Below, piece after piece: positions 1 to 5,510 of a stretch of 9,498 nt of DNA (the first letter of the stretch is position 1; every line of letters starts with the position of its first letter). This stretch comes from Candidatus Aminicenantes bacterium RBG_13_64_14. GTDB taxonomy: Bacteria; Acidobacteriota; Aminicenantia; Aminicenantales; Saccharicenantaceae. The stretch lies in the NCBI GenBank assembly GCA_001773855.1, contig MEXZ01000009.1, positions 22,148-31,645 on the forward strand, written 5' to 3'. The notes under the pieces were generated by a model. That model had not been told where the DNA came from and did not search any database. It was given only the letters and a program-made list of their open reading frames with translations. The translations under genes were made by a program, and so were the position numbers.

Positions 1-777
1 TTTGCCGGCGCCCCAGGGGACGTCGTCGACGCCCTTGGCCGTGCCGAAATCGCTGCGGTCCTTGAGGTGGACGTCGAGGATACGGCCCTGGAGGAGCTTG
101 AAGGCCTCGCGCGGGTCGTTCAGGCCCCGCATCCAGTGGCCGCTGTCGGCGCAGGAGCCGATGCGCCGGTCCTTGCCGTCGACGTGACTGAATACGGTCT
201 CGGGCAGGTTGTACTTCGAGGGCGCAGGATGATTGTGGATGGCGATCTTGATGTTGAATTCCTTGACCAGCTTCTCGAGCAGGGTGAAGTCGTCGTCAGC
301 TGGTTCGCATACCACGACGCGGATGCCCATCTTGCGGGCGAAGTCGAAGACCTTGCGCATGCGTTCTTCGGTCTTGCCGATGTCGACGACGCCGTAGCCG
401 TAAAGCGTGACGCCGGCCGCCTTGAGGGCGTTCTTGGCGAAGGCGACTTGCTCGGCGGTCATCGTCTCGTCGAAGCGGGCGCCGGGGAGCTCGGCCGCGA
501 GGGCCTGGCCGGGGTAGGCCTCGACGGCGGCGACGCCCAGCTCCTTGAGCTTCCGGAGCGTCTCGACGAAGGTGAACTTGCGGAACGTCCAGGCCTCCGA
601 GGCGAAGGGGAATTGTTTGATGCGGACGCCCGCATAACCTGTCGAAGCGACGGCCTTCTGGAGCTCGGGGGAGATGTGCCGGAGCTGAGGCGCGGCCGCC
701 TGGGATGCGGCGGCGGTCATGAGGACGACCGAGGCGGCGATAAAGGTCAGAGCGAAAATGGCCTTCGTGTGTTTCAT
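1..777 (-). CDS. Secreted sugar phosphate isomerase/epimerase-like TIM barrel, 3'-truncated by window edge
   Basis: The frame is open from an ATG at 777 to base 1, giving 259 residues without a stop, so the C-terminus lies outside the window. A strong AGGAGG lies a few bases upstream of the ATG. Residues 1-29 look like a Sec signal peptide: KHTK, then a hydrophobic stretch, then ASQAAA. The rest fits the xylose-isomerase-like / AP-endonuclease-2 superfamily. Recognisable pieces are VEAYPG (about 85-90), VVVCEP (155-159), IAIHNHP (178-184), CADSGHW (209-215) and DVHLKD (235-240). E86, E158, D211, H214 and H237 are plausible metal or catalytic positions by family analogy. About 40-50 residues, including the last metal-binding Glu, should lie beyond the edge. 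It follows the oxidoreductase gene after 20 bp, so it is very likely co-transcribed. Substrate is unknown. Related proteins include isomerases, epimerases and keto-glycoside lyases or hydrolases. Export to the periplasm is predicted from the signal peptide only. Confidence 0.88.
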   Translation of the reverse strand, partial: MKHTKAIFALTFIAASVVLMTAAASQAAAPQLRHISPELQKAVASTGYAGVRIKQFPFASEAWTFRKFTFVETLRKLKELGVAAVEAYPGQALAAELPGARFDETMTAEQVAFAKNALKAAGVTLYGYGVVDIGKTEERMRKVFDFARKMGIRVVVCEPADDDFTLLEKLVKEFNIKIAIHNHPAPSKYNLPETVFSHVDGKDRRIGSCADSGHWMRGLNDPREAFKLLQGRILDVHLKDRSDFGTAKGVDDVPWGAGK

Positions 778-797
778 GGATCCTCCTTCGATCGTTG

Positions 798-2054
798 TCA
801 TTTCGATTGCGGGTTCCATTTTCCCTGGGCCACGGGCGGGATGTAATCATCCATCCCCTTGAACGGGAAGGCCAGGGTCCTGCCCAGCTCGGCGCTCCGA
901 TAGGCGGCCATGAGGAGCTCGGCGACGGCGACACCGTCGGTGAAATTCTCCTCCGGACGGAGGCCGCGGATGAAGGACTGGACCATGTGCCGGTTCTCGG
1001 CGATGTAGCCGTATTCGCCGGCTTCGTCGGCCACGACGGGCATGAGTCCGATCTCGGCGTTCTGTTTTTCGACGAGGTCCTCGCCGGCTTTCCCTTTGAC
1101 CTCGCGGCTGAAGAAGACCTTGAGGCCGGTGTCAAGGGAGTTGATCTGGAGGGCGTATTCTGGTCCGAGGAGCTCCATGCTCAGGCGGAGGCCCGCTCCG
1201 ACGTAGCACCAGCTCGTCGTCGTTTCGACGACTACGATCTTGCCGGACTTGTCCTTATATTCGACGAGCGACCGGGCGAAGTCCTCGGACGGCCGCTTGA
1301 GATAGTCGGTCTTGCCGCCGCTCCTCTTGGCCAGGATGGCGGCGTACTTGGGCTCCTGCCACTTCAGACAGTTGGTGTAGGCGGTGACGCTAACGGGCGT
1401 CAGGACATCGCGGGGGGCGCCGGGCGGGGTCAGCATGAACCGGGCTTCCTCGACCGAATGGCACATCATGTCGTTCAGGACTCCGCCGCCCTGGAGCGGG
1501 CCTTCCCAGAACCAGGGCATGTGGGGTCCGCTGTGCTCCTCGGCCGCCCGGGCCAGGTAGGGAGGCCCGGAGAGGGCGGCGCCGCGGGCCCAGACGATCT
1601 CCTTGCCCCGGACGACGGCCGGGGAGAAGACCTGGTTCTCCAGGTAGCCGTCGAGAAGGCCGGCCTTTCGAGCAAGTTCGAGCATCTTCTTCGCTTCGCG
1701 GACGTTGCGGCCGAGCGGCTTCTCGCAGGCCACGCCGACGAGCTCCGCCTTCCCCTTGATCACGGCGTGGCTGATCTCCTCCATGACCGTGCCCCGGGTG
1801 TAGTTAGGGGCGCAGATCCAGAGGGCCCCAATGCGCGGGTCGGCGGCCATGTCCGTGATCGAGGCGTAGGGCCTGGCCTCGCCGACGCCGAGCGACTTGG
1901 CCAGGGCGCAGGCCTCCCGGGCCCGTTTCGTGTCGGGGTCGAAGACGCCCAGGATATCGGCGTCGCGGACGCCGACCCAGGACTTGATGTGGAAGCGGGC
2001 GATGAACCCGCCGCCGATGATGCCGACGCCGAGGACCTGTGCTTTCTTTGTCAT
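798..2054 (-). CDS. Gfo/Idh/MocA family NAD(P)-dependent oxidoreductase
   Basis: This is a 418-residue protein starting MTKKAQ, a normal length for the family. The N-terminal Rossmann fold shows GVGIIGGGFIA (residues 9-19) and an acidic residue after beta-2 (VFDP, 37-40). The family hallmark CEKPLGRN is at 110-117, with K112 the expected catalytic lysine. The C-terminal alpha/beta domain carries GGGVLNDMMCHSVEEA (189-204), where D195 and H199 are the usual catalytic or substrate-binding positions. No signal peptide is seen, so it is probably cytoplasmic. I chose the ATG at 2054 because GGGAG lies about 10 nt upstream and the Rossmann strand follows at once. In-frame ATG 2072 and GTG 2081 are alternatives adding 6 or 9 residues. 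The likely reaction is reversible oxidation of a hydroxyl on a sugar, cyclitol or glycoside; the substrate cannot be read from sequence. It is the first gene of a two-gene minus-strand operon. Confidence 0.93.
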   Translation of the reverse strand: MTKKAQVLGVGIIGGGFIARFHIKSWVGVRDADILGVFDPDTKRAREACALAKSLGVGEARPYASITDMAADPRIGALWICAPNYTRGTVMEEISHAVIKGKAELVGVACEKPLGRNVREAKKMLELARKAGLLDGYLENQVFSPAVVRGKEIVWARGAALSGPPYLARAAEEHSGPHMPWFWEGPLQGGGVLNDMMCHSVEEARFMLTPPGAPRDVLTPVSVTAYTNCLKWQEPKYAAILAKRSGGKTDYLKRPSEDFARSLVEYKDKSGKIVVVETTTSWCYVGAGLRLSMELLGPEYALQINSLDTGLKVFFSREVKGKAGEDLVEKQNAEIGLMPVVADEAGEYGYIAENRHMVQSFIRGLRPEENFTDGVAVAELLMAAYRSAELGRTLAFPFKGMDDYIPPVAQGKWNPQSK

Positions 2055-2073
2055 GTCATGAATCTCCCGCATC

Positions 2074-2102
2074 GGGGACACGGTTCAGAAGATCATGTCC
2101 CC
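2074..2102 (-). promoter_or_regulatory. Perfect inverted repeat in the oxidoreductase leader (operator or RNA hairpin)
   Basis: GGGGACA at 2074-2080 is exactly matched by TGTCCCC at 2096-2102, with a 15-nt centre containing the small dyad TTCAGAA. It lies 19 bp upstream of the oxidoreductase ATG and downstream of the predicted promoter, so it is in the 5' leader of the transcript. It could be a regulator binding site or an RNA stem close to the start codon. Nearby are two smaller dyads: CCATATGG at 2101-2108, and GGTCC/GGACC at 2107-2111 and 2119-2123. Function is inferred only. Confidence 0.35.
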
Positions 2103-2140
2103 ATATGGTCCCTCAGATGGACCTCCTTTTTTGAGGACTC

Positions 2141-2170
2141 TACATACATTAAAAATCGACGGGTTGTCAA
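2141..2170 (-). promoter_or_regulatory. Predicted sigma-70-like promoter for the oxidoreductase-isomerase operon
   Basis: Read on the minus strand, a perfect TTGACA (complement of 2165-2170) is followed after 18 bp by TATGTA (complement of 2141-2146). It sits in the only distinctly AT-rich stretch of the neighbourhood (about 2126-2192). A second perfect TTGACA lies 15 bp further upstream (complement of 2180-2185), making a direct repeat. The second copy may be an alternative -35 or part of a regulator site. The -10 match is moderate. Confidence 0.4.
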
Positions 2171-2252
2171 TTTATCAAATGTCAAAATTCATCCTCGAAC
2201 GGCCCGGGCCGACTAACCCAACGCGGGACATTTTGTATCCGGAGGCACCCGT

Positions 2253-2291
2253 TTGGGGACGTTGAATCCTGGGACGAGCACGCGGCCATGA
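2253..2291 (+). CDS. Possible 12-codon leader peptide upstream of the PilZ gene
   Basis: A strong TCCGGAGG (GGAGG at 2241-2245) sits 7 nt before a TTG at 2253. That TTG opens a 12-codon frame (TTG GGG ACG ... CCA) ending in TGA at 2289-2291. The stop overlaps the PilZ ATG at 2288 as ATGA. The PilZ start itself has no good ribosome-binding site, so translational coupling from this leader would explain how it is initiated. The non-ATG start and tiny size make this tentative. The GGAGG could be a chance match. Confidence 0.22.
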   Translation: MGTLNPGTSTRP

Positions 2292-2650
2292 AGGACAAGC
2301 GCCGGGACGTCCGTATCGTCGAGGAAAACAAGGTCGTCGTTTCGTTAATGACCGGCGAGATCCACCCCGGCACTCCGACGGTCTACTATTCCCTCACCCG
2401 CGACATTTCCATGGGCGGAGTCCGTATCATGACCGTGGCCCCGCTCGAAGCGGGCACCCGCGTCCGTCTGGACATCACCCTGGGCCGCTCCCGCAAGCGG
2501 ATACGGGCCATCGGCGAGGTCCGCTGGGCCAGGGAGCTTTACGGCAAGGAGGTCTTCGAGGCCGGGCTCCAGTTCGTCGGCCTGGAACCCAACGCCGAGT
2601 TCGCACTGATCGACCACATTTTCGGGGCTAAAGACGACAACGGGGCCTGA
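2288..2650 (+). CDS. PilZ domain protein, predicted cyclic-di-GMP receptor
   Basis: This is a 120-residue single-domain protein. Both PilZ ligand motifs are present: the RxxxR arginine motif within KDKRRDVRI (R5, R9) and the (D/N)xSxxG motif as RDISMGG (D39, S41, G44). The expected beta-barrel follows, with VRLDITLG around 58-65, GEVRWARE and AGLQFVGL. Key residues are intact, so c-di-GMP binding is a sound family-based prediction. Targets of single-domain PilZ proteins vary (motility, polysaccharide, secretion) and cannot be read here. The start is set by the position of the RxxxR motif; no clear Shine-Dalgarno precedes it (see the leader ORF at 2253). It is cytoplasmic, with no membrane segment. 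It diverges from the oxidoreductase operon. The DUF2207 gene follows 70 bp downstream behind its own likely promoter. Confidence 0.92.
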   Translation: MKDKRRDVRIVEENKVVVSLMTGEIHPGTPTVYYSLTRDISMGGVRIMTVAPLEAGTRVRLDITLGRSRKRIRAIGEVRWARELYGKEVFEAGLQFVGLEPNAEFALIDHIFGAKDDNGA

Positions 2651-2666
2651 CCCCTCCCGACCGGGC

Positions 2667-2695
2667 TTGCTTTTCTCCCAGTCCTAAGCTAAAAA
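2667..2695 (+). promoter_or_regulatory. Predicted sigma-70-like promoter for the DUF2207 gene
   Basis: TTGCTT at 2667-2672 and TAAAAA at 2690-2695 are separated by exactly 17 bp. This places a start site shortly before the GGAGGGAG ribosome-binding site (about 2707-2714) of the gene starting at 2721. Each hexamer matches the consensus at four of six positions. It lies in the 70-bp gap after the PilZ stop, so the envelope group can be transcribed independently of PilZ. Confidence 0.4.
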
Positions 2696-2720
2696 TGAAT
2701 CTTGTCCCGGAGGGAGATTC

Positions 2721-4568
2721 ATGTACAAAGTGATCCTGACCGCAGCCTGCCTTACGGCGCTTTCGATGCCCGCGTCGGCCGCCGCGCCCAAGGACTATTA
2801 TTTCCCCGAAGTCCGGGTGGACATTTCGATCGCGGGCGACGGCACTTTCCTCGTCGACGAGTACAGGACGTTCGAGTTCGAGGGGAGTTTCATCTACGCT
2901 TACATCGTCATTCCCCTGCGCGTCGAACGCTCGGGCCTCCGGCGCGAGGTTTCGGTGTCCGAAGTCGCGGTGACGGACGAGCAGGGCCAGGCCTTGAGAA
3001 CGGAGCTCGGCGAAGCGGGCGGGCGGCTCACGGCCAAATGGTTTTATTCCGCCCGCGACGAGCGGCGGACGTTCCACATCCGCTACCGTGTCGCGGGAGG
3101 GATCATCAGCCATCAAGACGTCACCGAGCTCTACTGGCAGGCGATCGGCGACGGTTGGGAAAAGCCGGCCAGAAACATCCGCGTCACGGTCACTCTGCCC
3201 GGCCCGGTCGCGAAGAAGGAGGAGCTCAACGTCTGGGGCCACGGCCCCCTCGCCGGCTGGGCCGAGGTCGTCGACGAGCGCACGGCTCGTTTTTCCGCTC
3301 CGGACCTGGCCTCCCGCCAGTTTTTCGAGGTCCATGTCGTCTGGCCGGCCGGGATCGTCGCGGGAGTCCCGTCGGATCGGCACACCCTCGCCTCGATCAA
3401 GGCCGAGGAGGCGGGCTACGTCCAAGACACGATCGGGCGTGTCCGCAGGGCCCAGAGGGAAGGGGAGCTCGGACGACAAAGGTCCGCGGAGAACAACCGC
3501 CGGTTCTTCAAGGCTTTGGGCGTTTGGGGAACCTGGCAGATCGTCGGCCCGCTCATCTGGCTCCTCCTGTTCTTCAGGTCCTGGTCCGCCGTGGGCAAGG
3601 ATTATCGTTTCGAGGGCCTGCCGGATTATGTCCGCGAGCTTCCCTCCGACAAGCCGCCCGCCCTGGTCCAGACGCTCATGCGCGAAGGACGGATCGTGAC
3701 CCCCGCGGCGTTCACGGCGACTCTCTTCGACCTGGCCCGGCGGGGCGTCCTGGAGATGGAGGACCGGAACGTCCTCAAAAAAAGGATGTTCGGCTCCAAA
3801 GAGGCGGTGGAGACGGTCATCACGCTGAAAAAGGACATATCCCGGTCCGCGGACCTGCGGCCCTACGAGAAAGCGCTCCTCGATTTTCTCTTCAAGGAGG
3901 CCATGCCCGCGGGGACCAGCCCGGGTGCCGCTTTCAGCGTCGACGAGCTCCAGAGCTTCATGAAGAAGAAGCCCCAGAAATTCCAGACCTGGTACTTGAA
4001 GTGGACCAAAGGGATCAGGGAAGAAGCGAAACCCCTGGGCTTCCTCGAGCCCGAGGGGCTTAGGGAGAGGAATATCTTCTACGCCGTTTCCGTGCCTGTG
4101 GCCGTCCTGACGCTCAGTCCCGTCCTGCTCATCCTCGCGCTGGTCCTGATCCCGACCTTTAAAAGAAGGACGATGACCTGGGCGCGAGAGAACGAGGCCT
4201 GGAATGGCCTCAAGCGCTTCCTCGACGATTTCTCGGAATTCAAGGAGATCCCCGCGGAAGCCTACAAGCTTTGGGAACACTACCTCGTCTTCGGCATTCT
4301 CTTCGGCAACGCCAAAAAGATCCTTAAGCTGCTGCCCGTCATTTTGCAGGACGACCAGGCCGCCGTCCCCGTGTGGTACGCCGGATTCAACCAGGCGAAT
4401 TTCCTGGCCGGCGGCGGGCTCCAGAGCGTCATCAGCAGTATCGAGCACACGGCCACCGCCATCCATCAGGCCAGCACCTCCGCCGCCCACTATTCTTCTG
4501 GGGGAGGCGGCGGCTTCAGCGGCGGCGGAGGAGGCGGCGGGGGGGGAGGCGGCGGAGGGGCGGGATGA
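2721..4568 (+). CDS. DUF2207 (YciQ-like) membrane protein with glycine-rich tail
   Basis: This is a 615-residue predicted envelope protein. Residues 1-22 are a Sec signal peptide (VILTAACLTALSMPASA). Residues about 25-210 match the extracytoplasmic DUF2207 beta-domain: FPEVRVDISIAGDGTFLVDE, a WFYSARDERRTFHIRYRV strand pair and ELYWQAIGDGW. A membrane segment follows at about 268-287 (IVGPLIWLLLFF). A helix-rich segment beginning KPPALVQTLMREG (311-) reads on through FTATLFDLARRGVLEME, the winged-helix-like hallmark of the family. A long hydrophobic hairpin lies at about 453-480. The conserved C-terminal block has RFLDDFSEF (about 499-507) and WEHYLVFGILFG (518-529). It ends in 22 residues almost entirely glycine (594-615), also a family habit. 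The start is supported by GGAGGGAG upstream. The stop overlaps the next gene as ATGATGA. The molecular function of DUF2207 proteins is not known to me. Confidence 0.93.
   Translation: MYKVILTAACLTALSMPASAAAPKDYYFPEVRVDISIAGDGTFLVDEYRTFEFEGSFIYAYIVIPLRVERSGLRREVSVSEVAVTDEQGQALRTELGEAGGRLTAKWFYSARDERRTFHIRYRVAGGIISHQDVTELYWQAIGDGWEKPARNIRVTVTLPGPVAKKEELNVWGHGPLAGWAEVVDERTARFSAPDLASRQFFEVHVVWPAGIVAGVPSDRHTLASIKAEEAGYVQDTIGRVRRAQREGELGRQRSAENNRRFFKALGVWGTWQIVGPLIWLLLFFRSWSAVGKDYRFEGLPDYVRELPSDKPPALVQTLMREGRIVTPAAFTATLFDLARRGVLEMEDRNVLKKRMFGSKEAVETVITLKKDISRSADLRPYEKALLDFLFKEAMPAGTSPGAAFSVDELQSFMKKKPQKFQTWYLKWTKGIREEAKPLGFLEPEGLRERNIFYAVSVPVAVLTLSPVLLILALVLIPTFKRRTMTWARENEAWNGLKRFLDDFSEFKEIPAEAYKLWEHYLVFGILFGNAKKILKLLPVILQDDQAAVPVWYAGFNQANFLAGGGLQSVISSIEHTATAIHQASTSAAHYSSGGGGGFSGGGGGGGGGGGGGAG
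4500..4564 (+). repeat. GGC/GGA low-complexity tract with an 8-G run
   Basis: About 65 bp of almost pure G-rich triplets encode the glycine tail of the DUF2207 protein. It contains an uninterrupted G8 at 4539-4546 and several further runs of three to five G, giving a potential for slippage and for G-quadruplex formation. The last part (GGAGGGGCGGG) also serves as the ribosome-binding region of the downstream gene. Confidence 0.8.
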
Positions 4569-5092
4569 TGAAAGCCGGGAAAGCGTCGTTCCTCTGGGCC
4601 CTGGTCCTCGCCGTGGCCGGCTTTTTTCCGGCCGGGTGCGGGACGCCGTCCGAAGCGGCCCGCATCAGGGAGTTCCTGAAAGAGTCCGTGGCCCTGGCCG
4701 AAAAAAAGCAGATCGGCGCCCTGATGGAGCGTTTTTCGCCGGATTATTCCGATTTCGAGGGGAGGGACAAGGCGGACGCGGAGCGGCTCATCGGTGATTA
4801 CCTGGGGAGGTTCCGCGGCATCGTCATCCATCTCCTGAGCGCGCGCGTGGACGTCTCCGGCCCGGAAGGACGGGCCGCCGTCGAGTGCGAGATGTCCTTC
4901 TCGCACGGGGCGGCCGAGGTCCTTCGAAAACTCATCAGTTACACCGGCGAATATTATCGCTTCCGGTTCGACCTGGATAAAACCGGGAAAGGGGAGTGGC
5001 GTTTCGCCTATGCGGATTGGCAGTCCGTCTCTCTCACCGACCTCTTCCCGGAATCCCTGGAGATCCTGAAGAAACTTTTTCCAGACCTTTAA
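4565..5092 (+). CDS. Small exported protein, probable lipoprotein, possibly NTF2-like
   Basis: This 175-residue protein starts at 4565; ATG 4568 is an equivalent alternative. It overlaps the DUF2207 stop and uses a GGAGG at 4554-4558 embedded in that gene's glycine codons. Residues 1-24 form a signal sequence (KAGK, hydrophobic core, FFPAG) followed by C25. The lipobox is imperfect because Pro occupies -3, but Ala-Gly-Cys fits, so outer-membrane or periplasmic lipidation is likely. The mature part begins with an amphipathic helix (IREFLKESVALAEKKQIGALMERFS) and the acidic segment PDYSDFEGRDKAD. Alternating strands follow (VDVSGPEGRAAVECEMSF, YYRFRFDLDKT, EWRFAYADWQSVSL). This helix-then-curved-sheet layout resembles NTF2-like/SnoaL-like domains, but I do not recognise a specific family. 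Overlap and shared ribosome-binding region imply tight co-expression with DUF2207. Confidence 0.85.
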   Translation: MMKAGKASFLWALVLAVAGFFPAGCGTPSEAARIREFLKESVALAEKKQIGALMERFSPDYSDFEGRDKADAERLIGDYLGRFRGIVIHLLSARVDVSGPEGRAAVECEMSFSHGAAEVLRKLISYTGEYYRFRFDLDKTGKGEWRFAYADWQSVSLTDLFPESLEILKKLFPDL

Positions 5093-5116
5093 CGTATCCC
5101 TGAATGAAGGAACGTT

Positions 5117-5133
5117 CCCGGCCGCCGGCCGGG
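5117..5133 (+). repeat. Perfect GC hairpin between lipoprotein and DUF4342 genes
   Basis: CCCGGCC and GGCCGGG form a perfect 7-bp stem with a 3-nt GCC loop, 24 bp after the lipoprotein stop. No T-run follows, so it does not look like an intrinsic terminator. It may be an mRNA processing or stability element, or a chance product of the GC-rich background. Confidence 0.4.
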
Positions 5134-5163
5134 GCGCCCATAATCGACGTTCGGAGGGTGAAC

Positions 5164-5430
5164 ATGGACGAGGAAAAAAAACAGGGTAAAACGAGGTACG
5201 AGGAATTCCGGCTGAACGGCGGAGAGATCATCAACAAGGTCAAGGAGATCATCCACCAGGGCAACGTCCGCCGGATCATCCTCAAGGACGAGCACGGCAA
5301 GACGTTCATGGAGATCCCGCTCACCGTCGGCGTCGTAGGCGCCATCGTCGCCCCCATCCTGGCCGCCGTCGGGGCGATCGCCGCGCTCGCTTCGAACCTG
5401 ACCATCGTCGTCGAGAAGACTGAAGACTGA
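5164..5430 (+). CDS. DUF4342 domain protein
   Basis: This is an 88-residue protein starting MDEEKKQGKT. I prefer the ATG at 5164 because CGGAGGG lies a few bases upstream and the family pattern starts there. An in-frame ATG at 5104 would add 20 residues of unfamily-like sequence. The body is a textbook DUF4342: YEEFRLNGGEIINKVKEII (12-30), then GNVRRIILKDEHGKTFMEIPLT (33-54), then a hydrophobic glycine/alanine stretch (VGVVGAIVAPILAAVGAIAALA, 55-76) and a short end, LTIVVEKTED. The hydrophobic stretch is long enough to insert in a membrane. Some relatives also carry an N-terminal UBA-like region, which is missing here. Function of the family is unknown to me. It is the last gene of the group beginning with DUF2207, 71 bp after the lipoprotein. 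Confidence 0.9.
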   Translation: MDEEKKQGKTRYEEFRLNGGEIINKVKEIIHQGNVRRIILKDEHGKTFMEIPLTVGVVGAIVAPILAAVGAIAALASNLTIVVEKTED

Positions 5431-5446
5431 CCTTCCCGCCCGTCGC

Positions 5447-5475
5447 TTTTCTTCGGCGCTCCTCCATGCTATAAC
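5447..5475 (+). promoter_or_regulatory. Possible promoter for the GH20-CBM9 operon
   Basis: TATAAC at 5470-5475 is a good -10 element. TTTTCT at 5447-5452 would be the matching -35 at 17 bp but is a weak match. The position fits, about 35 bp before the start codon at 5511, with the ribosome-binding site GGAGGAGAG between. The TTTTC-(C/T)T context recalls the promoter predicted ahead of the DUF2207 gene. Confidence 0.3.
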
Positions 5476-5510
5476 TGGTTCCTTGGATCCCGGAGGATGG
5501 AGGAGAGATC

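Noticed and set aside
67..846. A 259-codon plus-strand frame over the isomerase-like gene
   Set aside because: The minus strand shows a signal peptide and DSGHW/HLKD motifs with a strong ribosome-binding site; the plus frame shows neither.
2200..2211. 12-bp palindrome CGGCCCGGGCCG as an operator
   Set aside because: Pure G/C palindromes arise easily in this background, there is no second copy, and it has no clear relation to a promoter.
795..2216. A 473-codon plus-strand frame across the oxidoreductase gene
   Set aside because: The minus strand carries intact Gfo/Idh/MocA motifs in order; the plus frame is an antisense shadow.
2628..4490. A 620-codon open frame on the minus strand opposite the DUF2207 gene
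   Set aside because: Its translation is low-complexity Gly/Arg/Asp/Pro-rich sequence with no fold signature. The plus strand carries a recognisable family over the whole span. Long antisense frames are expected in GC-rich coding DNA.
5117..5133. Intrinsic terminator after the lipoprotein gene
   Set aside because: The 7-bp stem is good but no T-run follows; the next bases are GCGCCC.
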